Shown piece by piece: positions 42,067 to 52,411 of a stretch of 64,000 nt of DNA. Position 1 is the first letter of the stretch, and every line of letters begins with the position of its first letter. A model generated the notes under the pieces. That model was not told where the DNA came from, ran no database searches, and saw nothing but the letters and a program-made list of their open reading frames with translations. The position numbers were made by a program, and so were the translations under genes. Location of the stretch: assembly GCA_019187085.1 (NCBI GenBank), contig JABARS010000032.1:1-64000 (forward strand), read 5' to 3'. The stretch comes from Pseudorhodoplanes sp. (GTDB lineage: Bacteria > Pseudomonadota > Alphaproteobacteria > Rhizobiales > Xanthobacteraceae).

Positions 42067-43236
42067 CTACTGGCTCGCCACGCGCGGTGTGCGTGGGCGT
42101 TCCTGTTCGATCGGCTCGCTCGGCGAGCGCTGCCACATCTGGCCGCTGCGCGCGCGCTCGTAGCCGTATTCGAACAGGCTCTTCATATAGGCGGTATCGA
42201 AACCCGGCTTTTCCTGGTTGGGGACGCTGTCGTCGATGGCGGCGAGATTAAGGTCCCAGCCGCGCCGTCTTACGAACTCGTGGGAAGCGAGCAGCGTATT
42301 GCGCGTGTTCGAGCGCACGGACGTTGCGAAGGCGCGCACCGCGATCTGCAAGGTGTTCGGCTTGACAACCTCGAAATACGGGCTGAGCTTGCCGTTGATG
42401 ATCGCGTAGAATTTCGGCTTCACGCTCGCGGGAAGGACCGGCTTCTTGGCGAGCAGGATGGCTTCGGGCACGACCAGGATATTGGCGGTGACGCCGCCGT
42501 CCACGTGCATCTCGGCGAATTTCTTGCCGCTCGCCTCCACGTCGATCAGCACCGGCGAGAAAATGCCGGGAATGCTGGCAGACGCCTCCATGATGCGGCG
42601 GAATAGGTCGAGCGCCTGTGGATTGCCGCTCGATGCGATGCGGCCCATGTCCCAGATGGCGGTGCGCTGCGAATCGAGATCGGTGGTGACGATGAAGAGC
42701 TTGCGGCCGGTGCGATATTCGGCGGCGATGGCTTCGAGCGTCGCCGCATCGACATATTTCGCGATCAGCGCCCGCAGCGGTCCGGCTTTGAACAGGCCGG
42801 TTCCGAACAGACCGCTGACGCCTTCGAACTGGAGGAAGTTCTCCATCTCGCCGCTGGCGAAAACCTGCCGCAGCACCTGGTCGTAGCCGGAACCGAGAAA
42901 TGCGAATGGCGCCATCAGCGCGCCGGCGCTGGCCCCGGTCACGACATGGAATTGCGGACGCGTGCCACGCTCGCTCCAGCCGGTGAGAAAGCCTGCGCCG
43001 AAGGCGCCGTCGGCGCCGCCGCCCGACAGCGCCAGCATGATCGGCTGGCGGGTATTGATGCCGGCATAGCGCGCGGTGATGTTGGGATCGTCGGCCCATA
43101 CCCGGGCATCGGCAAAGCCCGGGACCATGGCTTCGGACTTCTCTTCCGCGGTGTAGGGGATGCGCTGTACGGTCGCGCACGCCGCAAGCGACAGCGCGCA
43201 GAACGCAAGCACAATCGATGATGCCACCGATCTCAA
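42067..43236 (-). CDS. Patatin-like phospholipase lipoprotein
   Basis: The 389-residue product has a lipoprotein signal (SIVLAFCALSLAAC, lipobox LAAC), so it is membrane-anchored. The patatin catalytic features are the oxyanion loop SGGGADGAFG, nucleophile GASAG and the aspartate in HVDGG. The family hydrolyses phospholipid or other acyl esters. The start used is TTG 43236 (gagg upstream); GTG 43227 is an alternative. It converges on the dehydratase gene. Confidence 0.87.
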   Translation of the reverse strand: MRSVASSIVLAFCALSLAACATVQRIPYTAEEKSEAMVPGFADARVWADDPNITARYAGINTRQPIMLALSGGGADGAFGAGFLTGWSERGTRPQFHVVTGASAGALMAPFAFLGSGYDQVLRQVFASGEMENFLQFEGVSGLFGTGLFKAGPLRALIAKYVDAATLEAIAAEYRTGRKLFIVTTDLDSQRTAIWDMGRIASSGNPQALDLFRRIMEASASIPGIFSPVLIDVEASGKKFAEMHVDGGVTANILVVPEAILLAKKPVLPASVKPKFYAIINGKLSPYFEVVKPNTLQIAVRAFATSVRSNTRNTLLASHEFVRRRGWDLNLAAIDDSVPNQEKPGFDTAYMKSLFEYGYERARSGQMWQRSPSEPIEQERPRTPRVASQ

Positions 43237-43349
43237 CGCAACCTCGTCCCCATCCGGCCGGTCAGTCTGTGCCGGGCCCCAGCCGCCCCGCCTCCTTAAA
43301 GAAACAGGCCGGCGTTGGCTTCAGCTTAAATTGAGGCGATCTCGTGAGG

Positions 43350-43368
43350 TATCGTTAATAAAACGATA
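43350..43368. promoter_or_regulatory. Perfect 7-bp inverted repeat upstream of the BKACE gene
   Basis: TATCGTTAATAAAACGATA has arms TATCGTT and AACGATA around AATAA. It lies 70 bp before the BKACE start in an A/T-rich patch that stands out from the surrounding GC. This is a plausible operator for a dimeric regulator, although the regulator is not identified. Confidence 0.4.
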
Positions 43369-43438
43369 AGATGCAATCGATGCGAGCGGCAGCCTTCGCA
43401 GGCAGGCTGACCGGAACAATGCGGGCAGAGGAGCGACC

Positions 43439-44374
43439 ATGGTCAAACCGCGAAAGGTGATCATTACCTGTGCCGTCACGGGTTCGATCCATACGCCTTC
43501 GATGTCGCCGCATCTACCGGTCACGGCGGAAGAGATCGCTGACGCGGCGATCGGGGCGGCGGAAGCGGGTGCGGCCATCGTGCATCTGCATGCCCGCAAT
43601 CGGAACGACGGCCGGCCAGACCAGACGCCGGAGGCGTTCCTGCCGTTTCTGAAGGTCATCAAGCAGCGCTCGAACGTGGTCGTCAACATCACCACGGGCG
43701 GCGCGCCGACCATGACCGTGGAAGAGCGCGTGCGTCCGGCGGCGACCTTCAAGCCTGAGGTCGCCTCGTTGAACATGGGCACGATGAACTTCGGACTTTA
43801 TCCCATGCTCGACCGCTTCAAGTCGTTCCGACACGACTGGGAGCAGCCCTATCTGGAGGGGACGCGCAAAGGCTTCTTCAAGAACACCTTCGCCGATATC
43901 GAATACATCCTGACCACCTGCGCCGAGAACGGAACCCGGTTCGAGATCGAGTGCTACGACATCGGGCATCTCTACACGCTGAAGCATTTTCTCGACCGCG
44001 GCGTGGTCAAGCCGCCGCTGTTCGTGCAGTCGGTGTTCGGCATCCTCGGCGGCATCGGGGCCCACCCCGAGGATGTCCTGCACATGAAGCGCACGGCCGA
44101 TCGCCTGCTCGGCCCGGAAAATTACCATTGGTCGGTGCTCGGGGCGGGCCGCAATCAGTTGCCGGTGGCGGCGACGGCGGCAGCCATGGGAGGCAATGTC
44201 CGTGTCGGCATGGAGGATTCGCTGTGGATCGCGCCGGGAACGCTGGCGCAGTCCAATGCCGAACAGGTCGCCAAGGCGCGTCAGATCGTCGAGGGCCTCG
44301 GGCTCCAGATCGCCGATCCCGACGAGGCGCGTGAAATTCTCTCCCTGAAGGGCGGCGACAAGGTCGCATTTTGA
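43439..44374 (+). CDS. BKACE family beta-keto acid cleavage enzyme
   Basis: The 311-residue product belongs to the zinc-dependent family of 3-keto-5-aminohexanoate cleavage enzymes, which condense a beta-keto acid with acetyl-CoA to release acetoacetate and a new acyl-CoA. Zinc ligands H49 and H51 lie in AIVHLHARN and a glutamate in RVGMEDSLW. PSIGTAMVYG-type SLNMGTMNFG is also recognisable. Substrate specificity differs within the family and cannot be assigned. agaggag precedes the ATG. Confidence 0.9.
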   Translation: MVKPRKVIITCAVTGSIHTPSMSPHLPVTAEEIADAAIGAAEAGAAIVHLHARNRNDGRPDQTPEAFLPFLKVIKQRSNVVVNITTGGAPTMTVEERVRPAATFKPEVASLNMGTMNFGLYPMLDRFKSFRHDWEQPYLEGTRKGFFKNTFADIEYILTTCAENGTRFEIECYDIGHLYTLKHFLDRGVVKPPLFVQSVFGILGGIGAHPEDVLHMKRTADRLLGPENYHWSVLGAGRNQLPVAATAAAMGGNVRVGMEDSLWIAPGTLAQSNAEQVAKARQIVEGLGLQIADPDEAREILSLKGGDKVAF

Positions 44375-44458
44375 GGTAATTGCGCCGCATCGTCGCGGCC
44401 GGATTTTCCGATGCATTGAATGGTCGCCAGAGCGAATTGTGGTCGCTAAAAAAGGATC

Positions 44459-46159
44459 ATGAGTCACCACACCCCCCTTATTTCCATGGTCGTGATCGGC
44501 CTGGTGCTGGCTTTTGCACTGGGCGCGGTGGCCCACCGGCTGCGCATTTCGCCGCTGGTCGGTTATCTGCTCGCCGGCGTCGTGGTTGGCCCCTTCACGC
44601 CCGGTTACGTGGCCGATCAGGCTTTGGCCCACGAACTGGCCGAAATCGGCGTCATCCTGCTGATGTTCGGCGTCGGCCTGCACTTCTCGCTGAAAGACCT
44701 GCTGTCGGTCAAAGCCATCGCCATACCCGGCGCGATCGTTCAGATCGCCATCGCTACGCTTCTGGGCATGGTCCTTTCCTGGTTGCTCGGCTGGTCGCTT
44801 GGCGCCGGACTGGTCTTCGGCCTGGCGCTGTCGGTGGCTTCGACCGTCGTGCTGTTGCGCGCATTGCAGGAGCGCCGGCTGGTCGAAACCGAGCGCGGCC
44901 GGATCGCGGTCGGCTGGCTGATCGTCGAGGACATCGCGATGGTCCTCACCCTGGTGCTGCTGCCGGTCGCGGCCAATATCTTGAAGGGCGGCGGCGGGGC
45001 GAGCTGGACCGACCTGGTCTTTCCGCTTGCGGTGACGCTCGGAAAGGTCGGCGCCTTCGTTTTCTTCATGCTGGTGGTGGGACGGATCGTCATTCCTCGC
45101 CTGCTGCACTACGTTGCCCATACCGGCTCGCGCGAATTGTTCCGGCTGTCGGTGCTGGCGATCGCGCTCGGGGTGGCGTTCGGCGCGACGACATTGTTCG
45201 ACGTGTCCTTCGCGCTCGGCGCATTCTTCGCGGGCATGATTCTCAGCGAATCCGAGTTGAGCCAGCGGGCGGCCAATGAGACGCTGCCGCTGCGGGACGC
45301 GTTCGCGGTCCTGTTTTTTGTTTCCGTCGGCATGCTGGTGGACCCGATGATCGTGGTGCGCGACATCGGCCCGGTGCTGGCTACCTTGCTGATCATCGTG
45401 ATCGGAAAATCGATCGCCGCTTACGCCATCGTCCGGCTGTTCGGCCATCCGCAATCGACGGCGCTGACCATTTCGGCGAGTCTTGCCCAGATCGGCGAGT
45501 TTTCCTTCATCCTCGCCGGCTTCGGCGTGACACTCGCGCTGCTGCCCGAGCGCGCCCGCGACCTCATCCTGGCCGGCGCGATTCTTTCGATCATGCTCAA
45601 TCCGCTGCTGTTCACGGCACTGGACTGGTGGACGGCGCGGACCGCCCAGAAAACGCAAAAGGACGGCGCCGGAACGGTCGCCGAGCCCGGGCAGGCGAGC
45701 CGGCCGAGCCGCGAACCCATCCCGGTCACGACGCTGTCCGACCACATCGTGCTGATCGGGCACGGACGGGTCGGGAAGTTCATCAGCCCGGCCGTGAAGG
45801 CTGTGGGCGTGCCGTTATTGGTGATCGAGGACAATACCGACGCCGTCGCGCAGCTGCGGGCGGAGGGGGTCGAAACGATTACCGGCAACGCGGCCGATGC
45901 CGAGGTCATCAAGGCGGCGAACATACCCGCCGCCCGCTGTCTCCTGGTGGCGATCCCGGACGCCTTCGAGGGCGGCATGGTGGTGCAGCGCGCCCGCACC
46001 GAGAATGCCACATTGCCGATCATCGCCCGCTCGCATTCGGAAGCCGAGAACGAGCACCTCCTCAAGCACGGGGCGTCGCAGGTGATCATGGGCGAGCATG
46101 AGATCGCCAAGGCCATGGTCGCCGCCGCCTTGCCCTCGAAAATCGCCGAGGCGTCCTGA
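44459..46159 (+). CDS. YbaL/Kef-type cation:proton antiporter
   Basis: The 566-residue product has a CPA2 antiporter membrane domain (about 1-390; LIGYLLAGVVVGPFTPG-like RISPLVGYLLAGVVVGPF, FDVSFALGAFFAGMI) and a cytoplasmic RCK N domain from DHIVLIGHGRVGKFI. The RCK nucleotide motif G-x-G-x2-G is GHGRVG. It matches the YbaL/RosB branch of potassium efflux antiporters. A second antiporter follows after 89 bp, probably in one transcript. Confidence 0.9.
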   Translation: MSHHTPLISMVVIGLVLAFALGAVAHRLRISPLVGYLLAGVVVGPFTPGYVADQALAHELAEIGVILLMFGVGLHFSLKDLLSVKAIAIPGAIVQIAIATLLGMVLSWLLGWSLGAGLVFGLALSVASTVVLLRALQERRLVETERGRIAVGWLIVEDIAMVLTLVLLPVAANILKGGGGASWTDLVFPLAVTLGKVGAFVFFMLVVGRIVIPRLLHYVAHTGSRELFRLSVLAIALGVAFGATTLFDVSFALGAFFAGMILSESELSQRAANETLPLRDAFAVLFFVSVGMLVDPMIVVRDIGPVLATLLIIVIGKSIAAYAIVRLFGHPQSTALTISASLAQIGEFSFILAGFGVTLALLPERARDLILAGAILSIMLNPLLFTALDWWTARTAQKTQKDGAGTVAEPGQASRPSREPIPVTTLSDHIVLIGHGRVGKFISPAVKAVGVPLLVIEDNTDAVAQLRAEGVETITGNAADAEVIKAANIPAARCLLVAIPDAFEGGMVVQRARTENATLPIIARSHSEAENEHLLKHGASQVIMGEHEIAKAMVAAALPSKIAEAS

Positions 46160-46248
46160 CGAATTTCGAGAAAATTTGATCGTCCGGCGCAATTTCCGAT
46201 TGCCGACCTGCCGGCCAGCCCTTCTTATAGGCCGACGCAAGGCCGGCA

Positions 46249-48024
46249 ATGGAAGCGCTCGATTCTGTCAGCATTCTGATTTTTTTCAGCGCCCTGCTGG
46301 TGCTGGTCGGCATTCTGTCGAGCCTCATAGCGCTTCGCTTTGGCGCCCCGCTGCTGCTCATCTTCCTTCTGGTCGGTATGCTGGCGGGCGAGTCCGGTCC
46401 CGGCGGCATCCGCTTCGACGACGTCCGGCTTACCTATATGGTCGGCTCGGTCGCGCTGGCGCTGATCCTGTTCGACGGCGGCTTGCGGACCCGTTTCGCG
46501 ACCTTTCGCAACGTCATGGCGCCGGCCGGAACGCTGGCGACAGCCGGCGTGGTCGTGACGTCGCTGCTGGTTGCGCCGGTCGCAGTTCTGGTGCTGCATC
46601 TGAGCTGGCTGGAAGGCCTGCTGTTGGGGACGATCGTCGCCTCGACCGACGCGGCGGCGGTCTTCTTCCTGATGCATTCGCGCGGCCTTCGCCTGCGGCC
46701 GCGCGTGGGCGCCACCATCGAGGTCGAGTCGGGGACCAACGATCCGATCGCGATCTTTCTGACCATCGTGCTGGTTGAAATCCTGCTCGGCGGCCAGAAG
46801 CCGCCGATCGAAGTCGTCTCGATGCTCGCCCGGCAGGCAGTGTTTGGCACGATCCTGGGCGTTGCCGGCGGTATCGCGATCGCCTTCGTGATGAACCGCG
46901 CCGCGCTGCCGCAAGGCCTGATCGCGCCGTTCGCGGCGACGGCGGCCCTGGTGATTTTCGGCTTCTCTGCGGTACTCGGCGCGTCCGGTTTTCTCGCCGT
47001 CTATCTGGCGGGGCTGCTCGTCGGCAATCGCTCGTCGCGCACGCAGGGCACGGTACTCGATTTTCTGGATGCCGTCACCTGGCTCGGGCAGATACTGATG
47101 TTCGTCCTGCTGGGGCTACTGGCGTGGCCGGACCGCGTGCCCGGAATTCTTCTGCCGGCACTGGCGGTCGCATTGACGCTGATGCTGATCGCCCGCCCGG
47201 CGGCCGTCTTTCTGTGCCTCGTTCCGTTCGGTTTCAGCTTTCGGGAAAAACTCTTCATCTCGTGGGTCGGTCTGCGCGGCGCGGTCGGGATTTTCCTGGC
47301 GTCGATTCCATTGCTGGTCGAACTGCCGAACGCGCACATTTTCTTCGATGTGGGATTCGTCGTCGTGGTGACGTCGCTCCTCGTTCAGGGCTGGTCGGTC
47401 GCCTTTGCCGCGCGCCAGCTGCGGATTGCGAAAAGGCGGCCGGAAACCTTTCGTCCACGCGTGGAATTGGCTTTGCCGGGGCAGGTTGCGCAGGAGCTTG
47501 TCGGCTATCCGGTGGTCTCGGGCAGTCCGTTCCTGCGCCGCGGCATCACGCCGTCCTGGGCCAAACTCACGCTCGTCGTGCGCGACCAGCAGGTGATGAC
47601 GCCGGAAGAGGCCCGCGGCATTCACGAGGGCGACCACGTCTATCTGCTGGCGCCGCCGGACAAGGCGCAGGCGCTCGACCGCTTCTTTGCCGATCTTCCC
47701 CCACCTTCGTCGCCTGATCCGCGGCTGCTCGGCGATTTCTTCGTCGGCGGCGATGTCACGCTCGGGGCCTTGACCGAATTGTACGGTGTCGAGTTTCCCG
47801 GCGCCGACAGGGACAGGACCGTTGCGGACCTGTTCGCCGAACGGTTCGGACGCAAGGTGCAGCCCGGTGCGACCATCACAATTGGCGCGGTCGCGCTCGT
47901 CACGCACCGGGTGAAGGACGGCAGCGTCCTGACCGTGGGCCTCCAGCTTGCCGAGCAGGAAGCGGTGAGCTGGTGGACCCGGATGTCCGATCGTGTCGAG
48001 TGGGCGTTCGGCCGCCGCCGCTAA
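46249..48024 (+). CDS. Potassium/proton antiporter (CvrA/NhaP2 family)
   Basis: The 591-residue product has a CPA1-type membrane domain (about 1-395; ALILFDGGLRTRF, ASTDAAAVFFL, ESGTNDPIAIFL), then a TrkA-C domain and a C-terminal CorC/HlyC-like domain. This three-part architecture is that of CvrA/NhaP2, which expel potassium in exchange for protons and protect against low osmolarity or high internal K+. It is downstream of the YbaL-type antiporter. Confidence 0.92.
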   Translation: MEALDSVSILIFFSALLVLVGILSSLIALRFGAPLLLIFLLVGMLAGESGPGGIRFDDVRLTYMVGSVALALILFDGGLRTRFATFRNVMAPAGTLATAGVVVTSLLVAPVAVLVLHLSWLEGLLLGTIVASTDAAAVFFLMHSRGLRLRPRVGATIEVESGTNDPIAIFLTIVLVEILLGGQKPPIEVVSMLARQAVFGTILGVAGGIAIAFVMNRAALPQGLIAPFAATAALVIFGFSAVLGASGFLAVYLAGLLVGNRSSRTQGTVLDFLDAVTWLGQILMFVLLGLLAWPDRVPGILLPALAVALTLMLIARPAAVFLCLVPFGFSFREKLFISWVGLRGAVGIFLASIPLLVELPNAHIFFDVGFVVVVTSLLVQGWSVAFAARQLRIAKRRPETFRPRVELALPGQVAQELVGYPVVSGSPFLRRGITPSWAKLTLVVRDQQVMTPEEARGIHEGDHVYLLAPPDKAQALDRFFADLPPPSSPDPRLLGDFFVGGDVTLGALTELYGVEFPGADRDRTVADLFAERFGRKVQPGATITIGAVALVTHRVKDGSVLTVGLQLAEQEAVSWWTRMSDRVEWAFGRRR

Positions 48025-48034
48025 AGCAGAATGC

Positions 48035-48804
<770 letters not shown>

Positions 48805-48808
<4 letters not shown>

Positions 48809-49815
48809 GACGGCGATCCTTCCAGCATCCGGCGCTCGCTGAAAATCATGGCGAGGAAGAACGGCACCCCGATCAGCGCGGTGACGACGCCGACCTTGAG
48901 CTCGATCGCGGCTGGAATGATCCGCACCGAAATGTCGGCGGCAAGGAGGAGCGCGGCGCCGGCGAGCGCGGCCGGCAGCATCACGTGCGCCGGATCGGAG
49001 TCGGCATACCGGCGCACCAGATGCGGGGCAACGAGGCCGACAAAGCCGATCGATCCCGCGACCGCCACGGCCGCGCCGACGCCGAGCGCGACGCCGACCA
49101 CGACCAGGAGACGCGTCCGGAACAGATCGACCCCGAGCGAGGCGGCCGCATCCTCGCCGAGCGTGAGCGCACGGAACGCGCGGGCATTGAGCATCAGCAC
49201 GATCCAGCTCGCGACCAGGAACGGTGCCGAAATGACGAGGTGATCCACGGACCGGTCTTCCAGCGAGCCGAGCAGCCAGAACGCCACCTCGAGCGCGATG
49301 AAGGGGTTCGGCGCGAGATTGAGAATGAGTGCGGTGGCTGCGCCGGCAAAGCTCGCCAGCGCGAGGCCGGCGAGCAGGATCACCGTCAGGCTTGCGCGCC
49401 GTCCGGCGATCGCAACCAGCCCGCCGATCGAGACCAAGGCGCCGGCGATGCCGGCGAGCGGGACGACGGTCGAGGTCGCCGACAGGAAACCGAAGGCGAT
49501 CACAAACGACGAGGCCGCCGCCGCCGCCTGCGGGGCGCCGAACAAAGCCGGCTCGGCAAGCGGATTGCGCAAAAGTCCCTGCAACGCCGCGCCGGATAGG
49601 CCGAGCGTCGCTCCGATCGACGCCGCAAGCAGCGTGCGCGGCAGCCGGATGTCGCGCGCGATGATGCTGGCCGGTCCTTCTCCAGACCATAGCGCGACGA
49701 GGGCGTCGACGGGCGACAGTCCGGCCGCGCCCACCATCAGCGACGCGAGCATCAGCAGCGGAACGAGCGCGGCGAGCGCGATGGTCAGGCGGAGGGGAAA
49801 GCCGGGCATTGTCAC
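48805..49815 (-). CDS. FecCD/BtuC family ABC permease
   Basis: The 336-residue product has about ten membrane helices. RDIRLPRTLLAASIGATLGL and GSIGFVGLVAPHLVRRYAD are the hallmarks of the FecCD/BtuC permeases that import iron complexes, haem or cobalamin. The start is GTG 49815 or ATG 49809, with no strong Shine-Dalgarno. Only about 40 bp separate it from the divergent binding protein gene, leaving no room for a cobalamin riboswitch. Confidence 0.9.
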
Positions 49816-49855
49816 AATGGTTGCGGGGCCGATCGTGGCGCGCGACTATGCCCCG

Positions 49856-50698
49856 ATGATGCAGCGATTGCCAATGGTGCTTTGGCTTGTGTGCGCGCTT
49901 GGCCTGTCCGGCGCGGCGGATGCGGACGTCCCGCGTCGCGTGGTGTCCTTCAATCTGTGCGCCGATCAGCTTGTCGTTGCGCTTGCCGATCCGTCGCAGA
50001 TTGCCGGGCTGTCGCCTTATGCCGCCGACGCGGGCCTGTCGGTGGTCGCCGAAGAAGCCAGACGCTTCCGCCGCCTCGATTGGCAGGCCGAGGCGACCAT
50101 TCTGCTGCAACCCGATCTCGTCTTTGTCGGGCCGAACGATCGGCCGGTGACGCGGCGCGTCCTGGCGGCGCAGGGACTGCGCGTCGTCGAGACCGCGTTC
50201 GTCACCGACTTGGAATCGGCGCGCCGGCAGATCGTCAAAGTCGCGGACCTGCTCGGGCAGTCCGAGCGCGGCGCGCGTCTGGTCGAGAAACTCGATGCCG
50301 CGCGCGCGCGTCTGGCGGCGCGCCGGCAGAAACAGCCGCTAACGGCGCTCGTCGTGGAGCGCGGCGGCTACACGCAGGGTCCGTCGAGTTTGGCGGCGAC
50401 ACTGCTTGCAACGGCCGGGCTCGTTCCGCCGCCCGGCGCGCCGGCCGGTTACGGCGGCTTCATTCCGCTGGAGAAGCTGCTCACGCTGAAGCCGGATATT
50501 CTGTTTGTGAAAGACCCGCCGCAATATCCGCAGGATCAGGGCGCGCTCTATTTCATGCATCCGGCCGTGCAAGCGCTTTATCCGCCGGAACGCAGGATCG
50601 CGCTGCCGACGCGCTATACGATGTGCGGCGGTCCGGCGCTCGTGGCGGCGTTCGATTATCTTGCCGACGCGCTGGGACGAATGCCGCCTGCACGTTGA
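49856..50698 (+). CDS. ABC transporter substrate-binding protein (BtuF/FecB-like)
   Basis: The 280-residue product has a signal peptide (MVLWLVCALGLSGAADA) and the type III binding fold: RRVVSFNLCADQLVVALADP near the N-terminus and KPDILFVKDPPQYP later. It is divergent from the FecCD-type permease and ATPase and most likely serves them. Its 3' end overlaps the last 43 bp of the opposing gene. No clear Shine-Dalgarno is seen; ATG 49859 is an alternative. Confidence 0.85.
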   Translation: MMQRLPMVLWLVCALGLSGAADADVPRRVVSFNLCADQLVVALADPSQIAGLSPYAADAGLSVVAEEARRFRRLDWQAEATILLQPDLVFVGPNDRPVTRRVLAAQGLRVVETAFVTDLESARRQIVKVADLLGQSERGARLVEKLDAARARLAARRQKQPLTALVVERGGYTQGPSSLAATLLATAGLVPPPGAPAGYGGFIPLEKLLTLKPDILFVKDPPQYPQDQGALYFMHPAVQALYPPERRIALPTRYTMCGGPALVAAFDYLADALGRMPPAR

Positions 50699-51480
50699 GC
50701 GGACCAGCCGGCGATAAGGACGACGAGCGCGTCGAGGCCGTCGGTCAGCGCGGCCGGACCCGGCTGCAGGATGATGCTGGATTTGATTTCGGAGAGGGCG
50801 CCGTCGCGGACCGCCGGGACGCTTTCGAATCCGGGGCGCGCCGCGACTTTCTTCGGCACGAATTTCTTGCCGCACCATGAGCCGACGATCATGTCTGGTT
50901 GCGCTGCAATCACCTGTTCCGGCGTCACGATGCGGCCGGTCGCGCGCGCTTCGCCTGACAACGCGGAAAAGACATCAATGCCGCCCGCGATGTCGGTCAG
51001 CTCGGAGATCCATCCGATACCCGAAATCATTGGATCGTCCCATTCCTCGAAATAGACGCGCGGCCGGGCCGGCAGCGCCCGGCTGCGGGCACGGACAGCC
51101 GCGACGCGTTCGTCGAGGCGCTGCGCCAATGCTTCGGCCTTGTCGCCTGCATCGACCAGCGCGCCGAGCGTGCGGATCATCGCAAGGATGCCGGCGACGC
51201 TGCGCTGGTTGAAGGCATGGACGGCAACGCCATGCCGGATGAGCTCGGCGACGATGTCGGCCTGCAGATCCGAGAAAGCCAGCACGAGGTCCGGGTCGAG
51301 GGCGAGAATTTTCGGGATGTCGGCGCTGACGAATGCCGATACGCGCGGCTTTTCCTTGCGTACCCGCGGCGGCCGCACGGCATAGCCGGAGACGCCGGCG
51401 ATGCGGTCCTGCTCGCCGAGGAGATAGAGCGTCTCCACGGTTTCTTCGGTAAGGCAGACGATGCGGCGCGGCGGGAACAT
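50656..51480 (-). CDS. BtuF/FecB-fold binding protein without signal peptide
   Basis: The 274-residue product has the same fold as periplasmic cobalamin or iron-complex binding proteins: RRIVCLTEETVETLYLLGEQDRIAGVSGYA, PDLVLAFSDLQADIVAELIRHG and PRVYFEEWDDPMISG. It begins MFPPRRIVCLTEE with no hydrophobic leader, and no ATG upstream adds one. Such cytoplasmic forms occur widely and are annotated as cobalamin-binding, but their role is not settled. It follows modD on the same strand and overlaps the opposing gene's 3' end by 43 bp. Confidence 0.8.
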   Translation of the reverse strand: MFPPRRIVCLTEETVETLYLLGEQDRIAGVSGYAVRPPRVRKEKPRVSAFVSADIPKILALDPDLVLAFSDLQADIVAELIRHGVAVHAFNQRSVAGILAMIRTLGALVDAGDKAEALAQRLDERVAAVRARSRALPARPRVYFEEWDDPMISGIGWISELTDIAGGIDVFSALSGEARATGRIVTPEQVIAAQPDMIVGSWCGKKFVPKKVAARPGFESVPAVRDGALSEIKSSIILQPGPAALTDGLDALVVLIAGWSAQRAGGIRPSASAR

Positions 51481-51565
51481 GCGCCGCAGCCTATCCGAGG
51501 ATTGCGGGCCTGCAAAAATGCGCGAGCTGGAATGCCGTCTTTGCCGTCAAGCGCCGAAGGAACTT

Positions 51566-52411
51566 TCAGGCACGGGCGAGGTCAACCTTCACGTCGCACG
51601 GGCGGGCGGTGTGCGGCCAGGAGGTGACGACGATATCGGCGCCCGCCGCGATATAGCTCGCCACGTTGTCGGGATTGATCCCGGCCGTCGCCGCAATCAG
51701 CGTCCGCGGCCGCACGCGCGCAAGCTTTGCGGACAGTTTCGCGATCATGTCGGGCGAAAATCGTTCGGCCTGGATGACGTCGAAGCCGGCGGCCGCGGCC
51801 TGCATCGCCTGGTTCATGTCGGTGACTTCAACCACGAGCTTCTTTTCCGGCGCCTCGTCACGCAACCTTTGCGCCGTGACCACCCAGTCCTCGTCTAGGA
51901 ACGCGCGATGCTCCGCGAAAACCAGGCTGGTCTCCGACAGGCCGAGGCGGTGCATGATCGCACCGCCGGCGCGGATTGCCTTGACCGCCATCGCCTTGGT
52001 GCCCGGTACGTTCTTGCGCGTGCAGGCGACCTTCGCCGCCGGGTCCGCGGCGCTGGCTCGCTCGGCGATGCTGCGCGCGGCGGTGGCGATGCCGGACCAG
52101 ATTTCGGTGAATGTCTGCGCGACCTTGTACGTGCGATGCAGGGCTGCCGCGCTGCCCTCAGCGGTCAACAATGTCGTGCCGGCCACGGTTTTGTCGCCGG
52201 AGGCGGTTTGCTGCCGCGCGGTCGCACCGGCAAGGAACATGCGCTCGGCCTCCTCGATGCCCGCCACCACCATGTCGTCGCGCGCCCGGAAGCTCAGCCT
52301 ACCGGCAAAACTTCCGATACCGAGCGATGTCGTCGTCAGATCGCCGTACAGGCAGTCTTCGGCCAGGAGGCGCCGCAATTCCGCGTCGTCGAGCGTGCAC
52401 GATCCGGTCAT
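51566..52411 (-). CDS. modD: ModD, quinolinate phosphoribosyltransferase-like protein of molybdate operons
   Basis: The 281-residue product has the type II phosphoribosyltransferase fold of NadC: LLAEDCLYGDLTTTSLGI at the start, CTRKNVPGTKAMAVKAIRAGG in the middle and AATAGINPDNVASYIAAGADIVV at the end. Fourth-position genes of this kind in mod operons are called modD. The function is unclear. It overlaps modC by ATGA, so the two are co-translated. Confidence 0.9.
   Translation of the reverse strand: MTGSCTLDDAELRRLLAEDCLYGDLTTTSLGIGSFAGRLSFRARDDMVVAGIEEAERMFLAGATARQQTASGDKTVAGTTLLTAEGSAAALHRTYKVAQTFTEIWSGIATAARSIAERASAADPAAKVACTRKNVPGTKAMAVKAIRAGGAIMHRLGLSETSLVFAEHRAFLDEDWVVTAQRLRDEAPEKKLVVEVTDMNQAMQAAAAGFDVIQAERFSPDMIAKLSAKLARVRPRTLIAATAGINPDNVASYIAAGADIVVTSWPHTARPCDVKVDLARA

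Noticed and set aside
43514-45763. 749-codon open frame antisense to the BKACE and antiporter genes
   Set aside because: It covers two clear genes on the other strand, and its composition (Gln/Arg/His/Asp) is that of antisense translation.
49816-49855. Cobalamin riboswitch for the BtuCD/FecCD-like genes
   Set aside because: The divergent gap is only about 40 bp, too short for the roughly 200-nt element, and no B12-box was seen.
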